Origin: Cymodocea nodosa
Taxonomy: Eukaryota; Streptophyta; Magnoliopsida; Alismatales; Cymodoceaceae
Assembly: GCA_036874045.1 (NCBI GenBank)
Contig: CM072345.1
Coordinates: 1,257,501 to 1,321,500, forward strand
Reading direction: 5' to 3'
Length of the DNA stretch: 64,000 nt
In this document: positions 23,047 to 35,400 of the stretch, one piece after another
Numbering within the stretch: position 1 is the stretch's first letter
How the letters are laid out: every line of letters begins with the position of its first letter
Notes under the pieces: model-generated
Seen by the model: only the letters and a program-made list of their open reading frames with translations
What the model was told of the DNA's origin: nothing
The model's database searches: none
Position numbers and translations under genes: made by a program

Positions 23047-25270
23047 TTAAGTGTAGACACCCAAATCTCAACCCCCTTTTAGGAACTACATTTTTCACTG
23101 TTGCAATCTCTTAGGTGTACACTATCATTGCTCTTATGCAATTGTGCACCTTATCATCTAGAGTAGTGCTAGATGGCTTTGGCCTTATTTGGGTATGTGA
23201 CCACTACTAGTCCCTCGATGGAGTTTCCTCCGTCTAACCTTATGGTTAGGGCCTCCCTATTCCTTGATTGTCTGATCCTTTGGTCAAATCGTTAATCAAA
23301 GCTTTCGATTGTCCGAATCAGTCCTGGACAATCTAGGTCGTCCATTCGGCCCCTATCTTGTTTGGCACATCTTGGGATGTTGAATCAGTCGTCTGATCAC
23401 ATATTCGTGATCGAAACACCTTGGATCGTATAGATACATTATTCAACCGATGTTGACGCATGTCAATTGCCTAGTTCTGCCCTAGACGATCATGGTTGTC
23501 TAAACAAGGTGTTTTGACTTTGAATTCATCTCATCTTCCATCGAGTACTTTTGATCATCTAGATATGATCAATGCCCCTCGGGTCGATTGATCCTTCAAT
23601 TGGATCGTCAATCGTGCCCGTGATCTTCTTAGATAAACTCTAGGGAATCCTAGCCCTCCATTTGGGTGAGGAATGAGAATCTCACTCATTTGACTAATGA
23701 TCGAGAAATCTAATCATAGGATGAAGCTCATCTCCTCCCTGATCGACCAACCCTTCAATCGGATTGTTAATCGAGTCTCCGGATTGTCCGAAATCAACTC
23801 GGAGAATCTAGGCCATCTATTTGAAGATTCAACTTCTCAAGGCCACTTCGACGTCCTACAAGTCAAATTTGCCAAAACAGAGGCTGGATTCAGATTCAAC
23901 ATGTCTGAATTACTAAGGAGGGGCCCTTACCTAAATTTGGCCACATAGTAGAGCTGCCACGTGTTGCCCTCTCGCATTGCCACGTGGCAACCAACATCTC
24001 ACCGACTCGTCAGTGCTGGATCCGAATCCGGATTTCCCTTAAAACCTCCTAGGGATTCGTGCAAAACCATAAATCTACTTTTCTCTCACCGTAAAACCAC
24101 ACCATTAATCACCGCACGCCGTTGTCCAACTGTCGTGACCGCCGCTCGTCTCCAACCATCCCACGACCGTTCCTCCACGTGTAGGTACCCACCCAGATGA
24201 CTAGTTATACATTTGTGAAGTTTCAAATCTCGTTTTCCAGCATTTTCTTTTGAATGCATGCTGTTTTCCATGGTCGACGTCAAAGATTGTCATCGACCCC
24301 TTTCTCCTACGTAGGTTTTACGGATTTTCCACCTCGGTCCGACCTCCTCTGGTCGAGATTGAGGTGCTTTTGAGCTTAGGAGGTCACATCTCGATATGTA
24401 TGACCTTCATCTAGGGCGCACGAGCTCGATTTTGCTATTCCCCAGCTCGTCGAAAAAGGTAGTCATCGCTAGAGACGACGGCTGCCGCAGCCACAGGACT
24501 CATCAAATTCCAACGAGCATCAGGGTTCTGCTGGACCATTCGATCTCATAGTGGCGAGATCTGGTCCGTCTGATCGCACAGGTTAAGTCCTAACCGTTCG
24601 ATCTTTTCCTTTTCATCACGTGAGATCCGACCGTCAGATATCATCGCGATGCATCCACGCCGTTTGATCAAATTTAATATCTAATTGATCTCGGTCGTCT
24701 GCTCGAGATCAAGATGCTTGATCTCAGCCATTGGATTGCTCAATTGAGGATTGTTAGATCTAGATCTATGGGTTCTCCAAGTCGTCTAGTCTCGACCGTT
24801 AGATTCAAATTTGACGATCCTATCGTGAGCCTCGCCGTTTGTAACGTGCGCTCTGCTGCACTAATGCGCTATGTCATCCTAGCACATCCTACTGCACTGC
24901 TACCACTCCGACGCATTTCACTGTCCCGCTCCGTCGCCCCGACTCGCATGCCTTTCAAGCATCGCTTCACATCGTCTTTCCTGCACGACACTGTGCGTTC
25001 ATAGCCATAGTCGTGCCTAGTGTCTCCATTGGCGCTTCGCCGCTGGGCCTTCGTCGATGCCCCGTGCTTGTCGACACCGACGTTTGGGGGCGAGAGGACC
25101 GTGAATCTCAGGATTGAGGTTTGTGGGTTGCTAGATTCTGGCGATGCTGCTGGAGAAGACGATACTGTCATCGTCCCTCCGATAGCCCCCTTGGCCATCC
25201 GATATTCGACGATCAAGAATATCTCGACCGTACGTGTGTCCTAAACGAGTGCGGATCTGGGTAAACTTTA

Positions 25271-25301
25271 GATCCAGGTAAACTTAAAGTTTACCTGGAT
25301 C
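25271..25301. repeat. Perfect 31-bp palindrome in the large solo LTR
   Basis: Arms GATCCAGGTAAACTT and AAGTTTACCTGGATC are exact reverse complements around one central A. A further partial copy (GGATCTGGGTAAACTT) lies immediately to the left. It would form a 15-bp hairpin stem in RNA or single-stranded DNA. Confidence 0.9.
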
Positions 25302-25566
25302 TGGGTCACTGTACCCAAATCCTATAATTGGATCCAGGGCTCGGTGGATTAAACTCGAGTTACCAATTAGACTGTTAACCTAGGAGTAATCTGAGGCTCC
25401 ACCCTCGGTTTAACCGATTATAGCTGGTTAATCCAAGTCGGGTGATCGGCTAGACCAATTAATGCACTCGGTTGACGAGCTAACAAAATGTTGATGTCAT
25501 GCCGTCTATTGACATCATCATACCATTTGATGACGTCACTGTCCCGTTTGCTAACGTCAGCAGACG

Positions 25567-25880
25567 CCCTATCACTTTTTCATGTAGTACCTTAAAGGGG
25601 GAATATTACCTATTTGGGTGTATTCCGGGCCATTTTTACCTCAAGGGAGGTTCCTTTTGTACATTTTGTATAAAAACCCTTAATGATAATTTTATCACGG
25701 ACCTTTGTGTACCCTCTAAGGAGGCCCTATCACTCCTTCATGTGATACCTTAGAGGGAGAATATTACCTGTTTGGGTGTATTCCAGGCCGTTTTTACTTT
25801 GGGGGGTCCCTTTTGTACATTTCATATAAAAGCCCCTTAGGACAATTTTATCCTGGACCTTTTTACCCCTTGGGGCGGTC
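25567..25880 (+). promoter_or_regulatory. Tandemly duplicated core-promoter region of the solo LTR
   Basis: A unit of about 158 bp beginning CCCTATCAC is repeated at 25567 and 25725. Each copy contains GAATATTACCT, TTTGGGTGTATTCC, CTTTTGTACAT and a TATA-like box (TATAAAAA at 25669-25676; TATAAAAG at 25825-25832). The LTR therefore carries two candidate start regions. Promoter activity is inferred from the TATA boxes. Confidence 0.55.
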
Positions 25881-26820
25881 CGACCACAATATTGACTTGT
25901 GGTACCCCAAGGGGGGATGTCAAGTCTATGACTTTGACATCCTAGGCCTGTCAGGCATATTTTCTATATGACCCTTCTACCTTTGGTTAACTTTTATAAA
26001 AAGTCAACCCCAAAGGCTTTTGCCTTTACTTGAGCCTTTTGGGCCCAAGGTTTCTCACCTTCCCAATCTTGTGTTTAGATAGATCTTTTAAGTGATCCCA
26101 TACATAGGTCACCCCCTAGTGGATCTGGTCAACTATGTTGACCTTGGTCAAAGCCAACTATTTGGCTTTGACCTTTGACCATTTTCCCCTACTTTAACTA
26201 AAGACTTGTGATCTTTACATAGGCCTTATGGGCTTATGGTTTTTAGGGGAAACCTTTCGTTTGTCCTGTAATCCCTTGTTTCGCACTTTAGAGTCTGATA
26301 GGACATTTGCACAACCCTCTAGAGATGCCAACTTCGGTCGGGTAGGTAGGGTGCCTCACACCTTCCCTACTCGTACCCGAGAGACTTGCCTAGAGTCTCA
26401 GGGGGCTTTTCTTATCGGTCCCTTGATACACGAGAGATTGATAGTGCAGGTTTTCCTAGTCTCCCTTTAATGGACTAGGTGGCGACTCCTTCTTCACCAA
26501 TGTGGGCCCCTTTTGGGTTTGTGTTGGTGAGGTGTTGGCGTCATTCATGGGCATTCGGGTCTCCCTCCCGATATTCAATTTTTTTCAAACGTTCACATTA
26601 AGGTTTTCTGATAAATGCCTCGTAATTTTCTAAAGATAGAACGTCAACTAACCTCTTGCTAATTGATAAACTAGAACAAATGCAAAAATCTATGGTAAAA
26701 ATGCAAGCAAATATAGAAAAATTATAAAAAACTCTTCTCTATGTACTCTAAAACTTTTGTATTGTTTTTATTTTTGAAATGACAAAAAAGGAGAGAAATC
26801 TTCTCTATGTACTTTAAAAA

Positions 26821-27197
26821 GCTCGAGCTTTTAGTATAATGGTAACTCGATCCTAAAAAGTGGTATTAGAGCCTACTCAAAGACAGGTTTGAATCCCCGA
26901 GGATGCATTTTTTTTGGGGGGGGGCTTGTTGAGGAACTCGATAGAAGATAGGCTAAGGGACTTGAAAGACCTATAGGTAGGCAACGGGTGAACACTTTAG
27001 GGATCTATGAGAAGACTATTACGAACCCGTTGAGAAAAGGGAGAATGCCTTAGGGACCTATGGGAGAAGGGGGTTAATCCTGATGGTTCCTCCCATGAAC
27101 TTGAACTTGTGAGGGATTTTGAGGCTTACTTAAAAGGATTGTTTACATGTTTACTATCAGCTTGAGCTTTTGGCATAATGGTAGCTCGATCCTAACA
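26821..27197 (+). mobile_element. TRIM-like miniature LTR retrotransposon, 5' LTR truncated
   Basis: A 271-bp LTR at 26927-27197 starts TGTTGAGGA and ends TCCTAACA, giving matching inverted ends. Its last 37 bp (GAGCTTTTGGCATAATGG...) are repeated at 26821-26858, the stub of a 5' LTR. Between them lie only 68 bp. These hold a primer binding site resembling initiator tRNA-Met (TGGTATTAGAGC, 26861-26872) and a T/G run ending in nine G (26911-26924) as polypurine tract. No coding sequence. The LTR end also matches a Pol III A box (TGGCATAATGG) and the internal stretch a B box (GGTTTGAATCC, 26886-26896). No target duplication is testable because the left LTR is cut. Confidence 0.6.
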
Positions 27198-29282
27198 ACC
27201 ACATTCTTCATTTCCTAGAATATAAGTTTATCTACTTCTTGCAACTACTTAGATACATGTAAAATTTCCATTGTATCTTGATGAAAAAGAGATACAAATC
27301 TTTTAGTGTTTCATAAATAATCAGAATTTCAATACATTCTTAACAATAGCATGAAATAACTATGATTGCAGAAATACCTAAAACGTGCCATCATTGGTAA
27401 GCTAGTTAACCAATGATTTCATCATTGGTAAACTTCTTAGCCAACGATAAACCTTTTTAATAAAAATCACTAAAATACCAGAAATAAGATCGTTAGTAAA
27501 CTCAGTTATCAACGAAGTTAGTTCATTGGTTATTAGGTTAACCAATGAACTTGCTTACTCATATGAGATAAATTATAAGTGAAACCTATAATTCAAAATT
27601 ACATAATTAAAAAATTCAATTAACATAAAAATCATCTTAAATAAACATATAATTGCATTCTATACAGATACTTCTTCGTAACATGTTTTATACCTATATA
27701 TAAATCATAATATAAAATACATAAAGAGTTAACATGTGCAATTCACATGACAGATTCATTAGTAAAGTAATAACCAACGGAGTTAGCTTGTTGGTTATTT
27801 CAATAACCAACAAACTTATTGTATCATAAAATAACCATACTTTTACATAACTTTCAACCTCCATTAATTAACGCAATAGATATTTCATCCAAATAACTAG
27901 ATTATATATTGTTTCACCAAATGATTCTCAATAATCTGAACAATAGAATTTGTGCATCAATTAAATACATATAAACATGCATTAGCTTGAAATTATACTT
28001 ACTTATCATTCCACATTAAACTATATTAATGGGAACTTGAATTTGACAAAATGCATGATTTAACCTATAGAAGTTGCATAAATTCAAGTCTAAATAGTCA
28101 CTTATAAAACTTGAATAGTTATTCAATCCATACATAAAATCTCAAATAGTTATCTAACTCTTCGATTTTCTTTAAAGAATGTACATGTAAAATATATGAA
28201 AACTTAAGATATTAAAAACACACATGTAAATAACTATAACTATAACTATATAATTTTTTAATATAACTCTTCAACTAACTTGAAACATTAATAATAATTA
28301 TACGACCTTTCAAAACTTGTTAACGTCTAACTATATAACTAAGGTAAAGACTTAAACTTAGTAAAATACACATCATCAAAATAAAATTCCTAATAGGAAT
28401 CAAAGGAAACATGTAAGATGAATGAAATGAAGTAATAGGCAAAGAAGAATAACGATGAAGTACCACCTATAATAGGAAAGCTAGGAAATGTAACATGCTG
28501 CGACATATAAACCTAACCATTTTATTTCTATTTTTTATTTAAAAACTAAAACCCCTGAAAACATGGCTGTAATACTTTGGTATACCGTTTTTACAAGGCA
28601 GTATGTCAAAAATAACGATCAGAATTCTTTCTGAAAATAGTTTAGTATACCTATTAAATTTTCGATATTCTAACCAAGTAAAACCTAAATTCTGCAATTA
28701 ATATGGTGTCATTTTTCGGTATTTGGCATATCATTTTTACTAATGGTGTGTCAAAAATCAAAAGAGGGTTTTTCTGCTATGGATTTTATATTCTTATTTG
28801 TACACTGATATTCCAAAATTATTTTACAGAAAATGTAATGTTTCACTCAATAACCTTTAACATGCTAAGTCAAAAGTGAAATGACCAAATCTATATGTAA
28901 CACAATCACAGACCTTATAGTATGAAATAAGATGTAGCATATAGAGTGAAGCGCAAATAAAGCTTTCTTCATGGCGACCAATATAACCGTCCTGTCAGAC
29001 ATTTTGAATCTTTTAAATGCAGATAGTTTCGTGTGACTTGTAAAACACCAAATATTTGATCTTTCTGATTTATATTTCCTATCGTTTTGCCTTCTCATGT
29101 TTCATGGTATGTAAACAATTTTGGATATTAACCGAATGCTCAGTATTACCAGCCAATTTTTTATGATTACAAACAGATCATACCAACTTTGTTTTTCATT
29201 TAAAATATTAAGCATTTCCAGCAAAGATCTGGATTGCGAGAGAGAGAGAGGGCATTAATCAATCACATACACTTGCGGCATT
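27198..29282. other. Intergenic, with decayed LTR-like sequence and hairpins
   Basis: No gene is seen. At 27380-27560 and 27760-27815 there are several exact inverted repeats such as GTTCATTGGTTA/TAACCAATGAAC and TTGTTGGTTATT/AATAACCAACAA. At about 28140-28240 the sequence resembles the reverse complement of 13440-13560 in the A/D LTR (shared TCTAACTCTTCGATTTTC and AAAAACACACATG words), so part of this is a reversed, decayed LTR. Short open frames have no recognisable content. Confidence 0.5.
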
Positions 29283-29288
29283 TTTATT
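29283..29288 (-). terminator. Candidate polyadenylation signal of the CNGC gene
   Basis: AATAAA on the minus strand lies about 190 nt downstream of the TAG stop, a usual distance for a plant near-upstream element. It is a single motif match. Confidence 0.4.
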
Positions 29289-29473
29289 TGATCTAACCTT
29301 ACTCTGTCTAGGGTAATTGATAGTGAATGAAGTACACCACATTTTCTACTGTACAATTTTCTGTAACTCACACCATTACGTAATGCTTAGATCAATCGTA
29401 GTGCGGAAAGATGGCATCAGTTGGTTCACATTACAATCGTCTATAGTTCAGCATGTCAAAAACACCAACCTCT

Positions 29474-32400
29474 CTAGTCAGCATCATCTGCTGCAAAATC
29501 GGGTTCAGGAGGCTTTTGCAGTTTTACCAATTCTCTGGCACTTTTGTTCCTGAGCTTATGGACACCACGAAGCGCATTTGTGGCAAATCGTGAAACATAG
29601 ATGGTGGCACCAAGGCTAGGACCACCGCCCGCCACTGCACCACCAAGTCCTGACCCTTCTTCCCGATGGCGTTGCTCTGCAGTCTTTCTCTTGGAGTAGC
29701 GCCTCCATGCTGCTTGGATGAAGCAAGCAGCCCATGTTCTCCATTGCTGTGAATAGAAGCGGAAGGTATGCTGGACCTGTCTACTGTGCAGACGCCTGAA
29801 CTGGCTAGCAACAAATTTAAGTTCTTCAGCTTCCAAAGCAAATGCTTCAACTTCCATTAAGGCCTTGACGGTTCTGGTGGAAGATGGGAGGTTAGATCCA
29901 GATTTAGGGTCCAATGCCCAGGTCAGTAGCTCTTCACCACAGAAAGCTCCCTCTTTCAGTAAGCCTCTATTAAAAAAGCCACTCCGACCACCATCAGTAG
30001 TCACACTTTCTAAACGACCTCGAATGATGAAAAGCATCTCATCCACAGGATCCCCTTCTCTCACAATGTATGTGTCTTCCGTGTACAGGCTTGGTTTGAG
30101 ACGCTCACATATGGCGTCTAGCAAACGCTCATCCATGTTATCAAATAGAGGGACCTGTATACCAAGGACGAGCTCAAGAATGACATCCATAACAAGAAAA
30201 AGAAAAAAACGAAGCTTCCAATAATCATCCACATGGAATGTTATGCTTCATAAAAGTCAAACATGTCATTGACACTTACCCGTCTCACTAAGGCCAAACA
30301 AAGGTGCCTCTTGATGTCCCTTCTGAGGTCCTTTGGAAGACACTGAACCAGGCTCTCTTCATCCACCCCACGAGTTTCCAACCATTTGTATTGATCATAG
30401 CGTCTCACACGCTCCCTGAGCTCTTGTGGCAGCAACCTATGATGCATCCACTGCTCAGAATCACGCCTTTTGACTCTCATCTCCTCAAGACGTGTCGTCA
30501 AGGATTGTAGATATGTCTGATGCAACAACATGCAAGAAACATTACATAAGTAATCTTCCCTACTATGACAAATTCTCTACACGGCAAGGGACAGGACAAA
30601 TTTCAAAAACAGATTAAAAGACAAAAAAACAAGTGATTTACTCAGTGTTAATATCCACCAATCAAATGCCAACAAAAACAATCAGACTTAGACAATTGTG
30701 AACAAGTTAGCAGAAACATTCCTGCATTTTACAAATTATTAATTAAAATAAAAGAAGCAGCTTATTTAAGGTTTTTTTTTTACCTGCATGTTACCAATAA
30801 GGAGGGCAAAGAGAATGAGCCCAAGGATAGCAAGTGCGATAGAGAAAATTACTTCACCAGGATAGGTGCTCGTTTGAAGCCCTTGGCCTAGAGTGCTGGA
30901 AAGTGGACAACAGCACACAAACTTGACAGCTTATTACGAAAGTTTAGGCAAATCTCTGATAAAGCAAGAAGAGTAAGCAGAAACGAGAAAAGTAAATACT
31001 GGGACTACAAGAACTCTTTTTTTAGAAAAGTGACATGCAGATGCATGAATGCTCAAAGAATGTGAAAATTATTAATACATTTTCACATATACCTTGAGTG
31101 ATGCCAAATGTTAGAAAATGAATTGATCTACCATTCTCACTGACAGACTTTCATTGAGTTATACAAATGCACAACCTACTCCACAGAAAATCATTTTGAA
31201 CTTACATAATTGCTTAGTACAAAAAAGTGCTTGCTGATGAACCTGTTTGAGGTGAGCATGATGCTCATGGTATTCTTTGACTTGACTGGCCTAGCATAGT
31301 GCATGTCAAAGACGTGATACACAGAACAGGAGGAATGCCATGTTGATGGTTTCCTTGGTGGTATATTGAATGTCTTGCAGACGTATTCTACTACTTGTGT
31401 GGAGAGGTAGAAACTCATTAGGTTACCGTTGCATAGTTGTGTCTCATTTATGGTTGGTGTTGGTGCTCTTGCCACCGCTAAGAATAAATGAAAAAGTAGA
31501 AAAGTTGGAGAGGACATGAATGGTTTTTTTCTTGGTGGTTTGATCCCAACCAGAGGAAACTAGGATTTATAGTTGACACTTGATTTGTTGTATGGATTCA
31601 TTAGTACAAAAACGTGCTTGCTGATGAAAAGCAGTATCACCCTTCCAACACTTCTCCACACTTGTAACACCCTCCTTTAGTTTGCAAGTATCTTACAGGT
31701 GATGTGCACGAACTAACTTTGATATGTTGAAAGTTCATTTCATATCATTTTGAAAGAAAAAAGTATAGAAAGATATGAGGATATTATTTTTGCATCCAGA
31801 AATATGTAGAAATCAACAATTGAACAAGAAACTTTCTATAACAAAATTTAGTGGAATGCTTACCAATTTTAAAAATAGAAAATGACTTTAGAATTACCTC
31901 AGATTTTGTAACCCCCACCACAAGCAGTAACAATATTTAGAGAAGAATTTTCTTGATGTTATTATACCAGACGTTATAGCCTGTGCATATATTCCAAAGT
32001 CAAATGAAGAGTTATCATCTGCAGAGCACTGATCCATAAGACTATTTCTCCATTTTTTAGTAGTTTCATTAGTCTTTTCAGAACAATACAGGTAGTTTGC
32101 ATGGCATCCGAGAGGGGGACAAAGTTTATTCCAGCAGTCATCTTCACGCTCTATGGCAAACAAGTACCAGAAGGCACCAACAATCTATCAGAGAACCATG
32201 GAAAACAAAATTAGAATCCCCTAAAGTCACAATCACTCAGAATCTAGCATTGAAGAAATATGTTTTAGGCAAAAAATCATAATAGATGGAGAAAGATGTG
32301 ATGCATAGATGCAGATGCAGTCAAACATGTATTGGATTGCTACAGGTATGCCCACTATTATTGAATTCATTTATAACCAACAGACATACAAGGTTTTGTA

Positions 32401-35400
32401 AATTATCCCAATTCCCAAGTCCCAAACCAACATCCAATAGATCAGTGGATCCTTTTTTATAATATATACTGCACATACATCTAATATGTATGAGGAACAT
32501 TTTTGAGAAAATTCAAAGCTCTAATACCATGCTACACTCAAAATAAAGTTGAAAAATAAGAATAGCACAGGTTGCAACATCAGTAGTTGGGATTTTTATC
32601 ATCCCAATTTCCTTTTTATATTGCGATCAACCTAACAATGATGGTCGTTAGGTCAGGAATCATGCAATGAAATGGAAGAGACTTAGAAGGTATAATGATA
32701 TCAAATACAGCAGCAAGAAATATTCATACTTACATGACTGGCAAGAATATACCACAGCAGATAGTATGCAGCACCAGCCCAAGCAGTTTCGGCAAAGACA
32801 CCAGAAGTCCTTTTCAGCTCTGACATCAAAGGGAGAATCCGGATAAATCTTGGAACATATTGAAACACTACAATAAAAAGTAATGCCTTCTTTGTAGCCA
32901 ATACATTTAACCCTTGAGAGCTGTGAAGAAATCTCCAAATCACAATCTGCAAACAATTGAAATAAGAGAAAACATACTATTATCAGGCAAACATAACCAA
33001 CAAAGACAACCAAAAAATTCATGGGTGATCTGCAAGGTCGTGCACAACAAAGACATTTTAAAACCATAAAATATATCACTTTTGACAATATACAAGAAAT
33101 AGGCATTGTCAGATATGATCATAAACTAATGCAAAGTAATCATGGTAAAAGATAATGTCAAGGCAGCACCCCTTAAAAAATACCAAAGACAATAGCTGAG
33201 GTAATAATACAACTGAAGTGAAATTATAAAAAGTTAAAAACAAAAAATGAACACATATATAACATTGCAATAATGGTTCATTCCTTCTTTTCTTTGAGAT
33301 TAGCAATTCATTCCTTCATTAAAATAAATGATAATGTAATAAAATACTAGATAAACTACAAAAAGTAAAAAATGAATGCATATTTTCTGTATGATTTTCT
33401 TGTTGTCCAACACAATATTAAAATTTTAAATTGTTAATGAAACAAAATGGATTTTGAGGATACATTAGTTTCTTTTGTATGTGTATGAAAAAATGTGTAC
33501 AGAAATGAAAATAGGAATTTTATCCTTTGTATTGTGAATAAAATACATTCAGTGTTGCTTGTATGAAAAATTGAGAAGACAAGTAGAAGAGGAAAGCAAC
33601 TAGAAGAAATGAAAGAGAGAGCACAAAGGGAAGACAAAAAGAGTGATCTCCTTCCCAAGTCAGTGATCACTGTAAATTAATCAATTCAACTATTTTGCAA
33701 ACGCTTAGGAGAGATTTGTACCATTCAGAAAATTTGAAATTGAAAAGCTAGAAAAGTTTTCCTAACTTTCCTACATATAAAAGGCCAAAGATTTTAAACT
33801 TTCAGACTTCTCCCAATCCAAAAGTTGGGAAAGTAATATAGGAACTATCCCTATTTAATTTATTATTTTATTATTTAAAATTAATTATAATTAAAGTATA
33901 TATTGTTAATATAATTAAAGTATAATATATTAATATAATATTTTTTAATTAAAGTATTATATAATTTTAATTATTACTTTGTAATATACTTTGTATAATA
34001 TATTATTGTTTTAATTTAAATTACTTTGTATACACTTTAATATAATTAAAGTATATTAATATAACATATTGTTTTATATATTGTTAATATTTTTTATTTA
34101 ATTAATTATTTTAATATTATTTTATTATTAATAAAATATTAATTATTTTATTATTGTTAATATTATTTAGTTTTATTTTATTAAAATTACAAATATTATT
34201 TTATTTAATTAATATTATTATTTTATTATAATATTATTTAATATATAATATTAAAATTTCAAAAACTATATAATTTTCCTAACTTTCCGTTGGTAACATA
34301 AATATCTTTAAATTTTACTTTCTGATTTTCTAATTCTTAATTTTTCTAACTTTTTGATTCCTAACTTTACTGACTTTCTATTTCTTGACTTTTCTAACCT
34401 TTTAAGTGATACAAACGAACCTAAAAAATAAAGGACTGGCCACAGTGTGGGGTCTGTAAATCACTATCAATGTTTAAGTCAAATGAGCATAATGTAGGGG
34501 ATAGGTAAGTTTTGAGTTAAGGTTGTGTACATGGTGTGTGGGACATTTACTCTTATATTTATATGTCAGTGATAGGTGAAGTGAAGACCAGCCAATATGA
34601 TACAACTAAGTGGGGCCCAACTGTCGACTACGTTAGCTCAACATAAGAATCATACAACTTGGTTGACATCTATGTGGACTCAATGCACCAACCCTACACC
34701 ATGGTTGGTGTTTACATAGACTGAAATGTTAGCTCAGTCTAGCTGTCTTGGTCATCCCCTCTGGTGTTCATTTCTGGAAACAAGGAGTTCTGGACTCATG
34801 TAAGACATGTTTAGCCAAGGGATTTGCCTAGGATGAGCAACTCAGACCACGCATCCCTGGTCTGGCACGACATGGTCCACAAAGTCTGGTCATTTTGACC
34901 AGCTGACTCACATCAAACTATCAAAGAGAAAAAAGTCGGAAAAAAACCAAAATAAAGAAGAGAATAAAAGAGTAGAAAAATGGCACAATAATAACAGCAA
35001 TCTAAACCATGACCTCATTGCATGAGGTCGGCCAAAAAAGGAAATACCAAAAAAATTTAAGTATCACAATTCAATTAGGCAATCAAAGTGACAATGTGAC
35101 CAAGGCTAGCCAAAAGGATTGAAGGCAATCACGTGACTGAATCCTTGTAGAATAAGGAATACATGTGCTTCCAAGTTGGTGATTAGACTTGGTAGTCAAT
35201 TTTTATATATATAACTTCATATTCGTATAGGTAGCATATGAATGTTACTACTAAGAGCAGATTTATTAATATAAAGCTGTGTCACATCAGAAAGCATGAC
35301 TGCATGAGAAGTTCACATGAAAAGAAGAATATTTGAAAACAATCTATCTGGCCTATGTGTGAATATCATTTCCAACATGTTATTTTCTTCACTAGCTTGA

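Larger units (their letters stand above)
23052..26597 (+). mobile_element. Large (3546-bp) solo LTR, probably Ty3/gypsy
   Basis: The block begins TGTAGACACC and ends GTTCACA. It is flanked by a perfect 5-bp duplication TTAAG (23047-23051 and 26598-26602). It is clearly more GC-rich than its surroundings and holds no recognisable retrotransposon protein, PBS or polypurine tract. This fits a single LTR left after LTR-LTR recombination. TATA-like boxes lie at 25669 and 25825, about 0.8-0.9 kb from its right end, consistent with U3 being most of the LTR. Open frames inside (for example 23697-23948, 24714-25004) have no recognisable domains. The superfamily is a guess from length. Confidence 0.8.

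Noticed and set aside
24714..25244. Frames of 74-115 codons on both strands in the large solo LTR
   Set aside because: Overlapping on opposite strands with no recognisable domain; expected by chance in GC-rich DNA.
26832..26903. tRNA gene suggested by A-box and B-box-like sequences
   Set aside because: The sequence does not fold into an acceptor/anticodon cloverleaf that I can draw, and the segment is explained by the LTR end, PBS and internal part of a TRIM.
29865..30224. 119-codon plus-strand frame
   Set aside because: It is the antisense shadow of the last CNGC exon.
31191..31517. 108-codon minus-strand frame in CNGC intron 4
   Set aside because: No recognisable domain and no splice context joining it to the channel; kept only as part of the intron direct-repeat note.
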